8,355 nt of DNA from an uncultured Lachnospiraceae bacterium (GTDB taxonomy: Bacteria; Bacillota; Clostridia; Lachnospirales; Lachnospiraceae), in NCBI GenBank assembly GCA_910579495.1, contig CAJTVD010000108.1, positions 362 to 8,716 of the forward strand, given 5' to 3'. Shown piece by piece: positions 6,017 to 8,355 of the stretch. Position numbers and translations under genes: made by a program. The notes below the pieces were generated by a model. That model was not told the origin of the DNA and made no database searches. It saw only the letters and a list, made by a program, of their open reading frames with translations. The first letter of the stretch is position 1. Every line of letters begins with the position of its first letter.

Positions 6017-6883
6017 GTGGCTTTTATCCAGGACAACTTAACCAACTACTCCGTGCCCCAGCTTTGCAGCGCTTTGAAATTCCCAAGAAGCACCTATTAC
6101 AAGGCCCTGGTTTGTGTACCTTCAAACAGGCGGCAGGGGCACAAAGAGTTTGGCCGGAAAGTGAAGCAGGCATACGAGGGTTCCAGGCAAAGGTACGGGG
6201 CCTTCAAAATATGCCGCATACCCAATGGAAACGGGACACCCTGCAGTGCCAAGCGTGTCCAGCGGCATATGGCAGAGAAGGGGTTACGTCCTGCCGTGGT
6301 AAAGAAATACAACCACTATGCCAATCATGGCAGTGTCCCGGATGGTAAAGCGGATCTCCTAAAACGTGATTTTGGGGCGGAAACCATTAACCAAAAGTGG
6401 CGCACAGACATTACCTATATCCATGTGCAGAAAGAAGGATGGGCCTACCTGGCCTCTGTCATGGGTCTGTGCAGCCGAAAGACCATTGGCTATGCCTATG
6501 GTACATCTATGGCAGCACAACTAGCAGTGAAAGCGGTAGGTGATGCCTGCCTAAACGTCAGGGATACCAAAGGGATCATTTTACATAGCGGCCTTGGAAT
6601 CCAGTATACGGGCCAGGCATTTGAAGGTTGCCTGGGCAGTAAAGGAATCCTGCATTCCTTTAGCCGTAAGGGAAATCCATACGATAATGCCTGTATCGAA
6701 CCGTTCCATTCCGTACTGAAAAAGGAAGAAATATATCTTCATACTTATCAGGATTCAAAGGAAGCCCGCAGAGCAATTTTTGAATACATAGAAAGCTGGT
6801 ATAACCGTAAACGGATTCATAGCCCTATCGGTTATCTGACGCCACAGCAAAAGGAGGATGAGGAACTCAAAAAAGCAGCATAA
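6017..6883 (+). CDS. IS3-family transposase OrfB (rve integrase domain) lacking the second catalytic Asp
   Basis: The frame is -1 relative to OrfA. It can be entered from the OrfA frame near 5996, or read from GTG 6017, and gives 288 residues from that GTG. A HTH_21-like segment (YGAFKICRI to KRVQRHMAEKGL) precedes the DDE domain. D131 (TDITYI) and E228 (DNACIEPF) are present. At position 192, however, HSGLGIQYT replaces the usual HSDLGSQYT, so the second Asp is Gly (codon GGC 6590-6592, one A-to-G change from GAC). The 35-residue D-to-E spacing is kept. Other usually conserved places also look altered: VMGLCSRK, CLGSKG, and P229 where Ser is usual. The reading frame is open, but the enzyme should be inactive. 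The element would need a transposase supplied in trans. Confidence 0.85.
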   Translation: MAFIQDNLTNYSVPQLCSALKFPRSTYYKALVCVPSNRRQGHKEFGRKVKQAYEGSRQRYGAFKICRIPNGNGTPCSAKRVQRHMAEKGLRPAVVKKYNHYANHGSVPDGKADLLKRDFGAETINQKWRTDITYIHVQKEGWAYLASVMGLCSRKTIGYAYGTSMAAQLAVKAVGDACLNVRDTKGIILHSGLGIQYTGQAFEGCLGSKGILHSFSRKGNPYDNACIEPFHSVLKKEEIYLHTYQDSKEARRAIFEYIESWYNRKRIHSPIGYLTPQQKEDEELKKAA

Positions 6884-7210
6884 TCTTTCGACTTTTTTTG
6901 TCCAAAGTATTGACGTAGGTCCAGTCTGCCGGAGTAATAGTCATCCAGCATAAAAGTGAGCCGTCTGTGGTGCCGCCCACACCTTTCGGAAAAGATACCG
7001 TTCTTGACCTGCTGGTCAATGTATTCCCGGTACTTTTCATTCATGGCGGGATCATATGCTTCCTGTCCATGGGAAAGATAGAATGCATCTAAGGACCTGC
7101 ATGCTGGCAGATAGTTTTTTGCCAGGTCATAGGGACGGTCTGCGGACAACATATATTCCTGAATACCTGCGTAGCCGTCTGCCAATACTGTGATTTCGTA
7201 CATACGATTT

Positions 7211-7277
7211 TCCTCCTACTGGTTAGATTAGTTACAGTAAGAAGAAAATACTATAAACAAACATATATGAAAAGCAA
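7211..7277 (-). promoter_or_regulatory. Probable promoter and strong RBS of the first recombinase gene
   Basis: On the minus strand TATAGT (7255-7250) is a 5/6 match to -10. TTGCTT (7277-7272) lies 16 bases upstream as a weak -35. AGGAGG at 7212-7217 lies 8 bases before the ATG at 7203. The promoter lies between the recombinase remnant and the 14-bp inverted repeat. Confidence 0.4.
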
Positions 7278-7368
7278 ATTTATTATTCCGATGTTTTTTG
7301 GTATTTATGCCGTCATAGTGGACAACCGTCTAAACATCGGAATAAGTGTTATTTAATTACTGTAATTA
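7232..7368. repeat. Nested inverted repeats at the edge of the RIT-like remnant
   Basis: The inner pair is perfect: TTATTCCGATGTTT (7283-7296) and AAACATCGGAATAA (7332-7345), 14 bp, separated by 35 bases. An outer perfect 9-bp pair, TTACAGTAA (7232-7240) and TTACTGTAA (7357-7365), encloses it. The right outer arm lies within the palindrome TAATTAC-T-GTAATTA (7354-7368), which covers the Rpn stop codon. No T-run follows, so a plain terminator is unlikely. The position just upstream of the first recombinase gene suits a recombinase end/attachment region, or a boundary structure for the Rpn transcript. Confidence 0.6.
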
Positions 7369-8310
7369 TGCCAGCACAGGCTCCCGCTTTTTAATGACAG
7401 CCTCTACTTCCTCAATAGTTTTTTCTGCACATTCCGCTATCTGCTCTAACGTATAGCCTTTCCTGTGCATATTCAAGATAAATTTTTCTTCTCCCTCTGC
7501 CCTGCCTTTTTCCCTAATTCCCTGTGACAAGTTACACATGGCGCTCACGTCCTCTCTTATTCTATTATCTACCACAATACTATACTCTTTTTCAATGATC
7601 CCTAATTTTTCATCAACGGTCAGCTCTATTGAAAGCAATGTACTCAGCAGACGATGCAGCTCATACTTCTCATCATGCTTCGGAAGTTCATTTGATATGC
7701 CTATTAGGACAATATTCAGCAGGTCAAGCCTGCCTTTCCATAGATAAGAACCTAACAGTTTATCATCTGTCAAATGTACATAATCCATACTGTTCTCGTC
7801 CATGTTCATACATACCCAAATACTGAATACACGCCTGATGTCGTTAAAATTTGTCCCTACAAAATCCCGTTCTTTCTGCGAGGAAACAAGGCGGCTCACA
7901 TAGAAAACTGCCCTGTTCAGGATATGGTAGCTTGTCGGTTCATCCTTCTGTCCTTCGACGTTCACGATAACCTGCGAGATACCGTCTTTCATCCGCACAT
8001 AAAAGATAATGTCAAACCGTATAAGCCCCTCGTTTATCTCTGCATTTTCCGTATTCATCCCGACAATGCGCTGCCCGTTTTCTTCTTTTTCCACATTGGT
8101 CAGCCCCGGCTCCACCGGAACCACACCGATAAACGGTTCTCCCTCAATATAGGATACCACATCTTTCGGGTTCATTCCCTTAAACTCATCAACCGTCTTT
8201 ACCAGAATATGCGCCAGAATGATTTTATTTCCCAACAGGCGTTTTGCCTTATCATCATATTGTGCGTCCTGGTCTGTTGCGCTGACCGCATTTTTTATTT
8301 CCGTATCCAT
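7366..8310 (-). CDS. Rpn-family recombination-promoting nuclease / PD-(D/E)XK family putative transposase
   Basis: The 314-residue protein starts at ATG 8310, with AGGAGG (8321-8326) 10 bases upstream. Residues about 25-145 carry the PD-(D/E)XK core: D100 in RFDIIFYV, then VIVNVEGQKD with E119 and Q121 (the E-x-Q variant usual in this family), followed by a helix with Y128 and R133. The C-terminus has a charged helix (IREKGRAEGEEKF) and the tail GYTLEQIAECAEKTIEEVEA, common in Lachnospiraceae members. In E. coli, Rpn proteins are DNA endonucleases that promote RecA-independent recombination; this homologue presumably cleaves DNA too. Family members occur in many copies and near mobile elements. 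The gene is intact and ends against the inverted-repeat region beside the recombinase remnant. Family assignment is firm; the biological role here is inferred. Confidence 0.85.
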   Translation of the reverse strand: MDTEIKNAVSATDQDAQYDDKAKRLLGNKIILAHILVKTVDEFKGMNPKDVVSYIEGEPFIGVVPVEPGLTNVEKEENGQRIVGMNTENAEINEGLIRFDIIFYVRMKDGISQVIVNVEGQKDEPTSYHILNRAVFYVSRLVSSQKERDFVGTNFNDIRRVFSIWVCMNMDENSMDYVHLTDDKLLGSYLWKGRLDLLNIVLIGISNELPKHDEKYELHRLLSTLLSIELTVDEKLGIIEKEYSIVVDNRIREDVSAMCNLSQGIREKGRAEGEEKFILNMHRKGYTLEQIAECAEKTIEEVEAVIKKREPVLA

Positions 8311-8355
8311 CAGCCATAAACCTCCTTTTCATATGGTAGGAAACGCAAAAGCCAT

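Larger units (their letters stand above)
5668..6904 (+). mobile_element. IS3-family insertion sequence
   Basis: Imperfect terminal inverted repeats lie at 5670-5688 and 6886-6904, matching at 15 of 19 positions and sharing TGGACA at the outer ends. AAG occurs at 5665-5667 and 6905-6907, consistent with a 3-bp target duplication if the element is taken as 5668-6904. The left end would then carry two extra bases, so the exact ends are uncertain by about 2 bp. Inside are the two overlapping-frame genes of the family, orfA and orfB, in the 0 and -1 frames. The element sits antisense within the first recombinase remnant. Confidence 0.8.
5405..7203 (-). pseudogene. Tyrosine recombinase (first gene of a RIT-like trio), deleted, frameshifted and split by an IS
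   Basis: The gene starts at ATG 7203, with AGGAGG 8 bases upstream. About 99 residues follow (MYEITVLADGYAGIQEY..., later YREYIDQQVKNGIF and FMLDDYYSGRLDLRQY), giving the N-terminal arm. The IS3-family element then interrupts it. Beyond the IS come pieces of the catalytic domain in changing frames: PHIFNRHVN (about 5655-5625), KEAWDGKSFHAFRRTVGKWL and ISQILG (5627-5515) with the HxxR motif, then a +1 shift to VLKRYLPLAPEILRECSLDF ending at TGA 5407-5405, the end form seen in trio recombinases. The middle, with the first catalytic Arg and the Lys, is missing. It is non-functional. The 123-codon frame reaching 6832 is a chimera running 24 codons into the IS. Confidence 0.65.

Noticed and set aside
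6097..6312. Minus frame inside orfB
   Set aside because: Antisense shadow of the transposase coding sequence.
7283..7345. Inverted repeat as an intrinsic terminator of the Rpn gene
   Set aside because: The loop is 35 bases and no T-run follows the stem on the minus strand, so a standard terminator is unlikely.
7774..8319. 181-codon plus frame antisense to the Rpn gene
   Set aside because: Long only because it mirrors the Rpn gene. It has no ribosome binding site or recognisable domain, while the minus strand carries clear nuclease motifs.
8311..8355. Short minus frame ATG at 8355 to TGA near 8330
   Set aside because: Eight codons at the window edge; nothing can be concluded.
1..8355. CRISPR array, tRNA or rRNA
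   Set aside because: No regularly spaced repeats and no tRNA or rRNA signature sequences were seen on either strand.

Overview
The window looks like an accessory stretch of a low-to-mid GC Firmicutes chromosome, most likely a gut Lachnospiraceae or related Clostridia. The reasons are strong AGGAGG-type ribosome binding sites, an Rpn-type nuclease with the tail common in Lachnospiraceae, a membrane-anchored XRE regulator, an IS3-family element, and a remnant of a tyrosine-recombinase trio (RIT-like element). Nearly all genes read on the minus strand. The exceptions are the IS element and one small orphan fragment. No rRNA, tRNA or CRISPR array was seen.

Layout from left to right. (1) 1-838 minus: a tocopherol-cyclase-family protein whose 3' end leaves the window. 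(2) 974-1195 plus: a short orphan reading frame with an EF-hand/dockerin-like calcium loop and no proper start, followed by two hairpins (1262-1350). (3) 1416-1841 minus: an XRE regulator with a C-terminal membrane segment and a promoter/operator-like region upstream. (4) 2094-2397: a good minus-strand intrinsic terminator and an orphan frame without a start codon. (5) 2391-3530 minus: an intact conserved protein of unknown function with a C-terminal cysteine cluster. (6) 3532-3911 minus: degraded pieces of a GyrI-like effector-binding domain and of a GNAT acetyltransferase. (7) 3925-4431 minus: an intact small nitroreductase. (8) 4459-4865 minus: remnant of an APH-like phosphotransferase that has lost its catalytic centre. 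(9) 4866-5237: no supportable gene. (10) 5238-7203 minus: remains of two overlapping tyrosine-recombinase genes, the first split by an IS3-family element (5668-6904, plus strand) whose transposase has lost the second Asp of its DDE triad. (11) 7232-7368: nested inverted repeats at the edge of the recombinase remnant. (12) 7366-8310 minus: an intact Rpn-family PD-(D/E)XK nuclease.

I see no intact multi-gene system. The region reads as a graveyard of mobile and accessory genes in which a few genes stay intact: nitroreductase, the unknown 379-residue protein, XRE, Rpn and the cyclase-like protein. The most informative signals are the decayed RIT-like element with its IS insertion and flanking inverted repeats, the tocopherol-cyclase-like protein in a probable anaerobe, and the conserved uncharacterised protein whose ribosome binding site lies inside the end of a regulator fragment.
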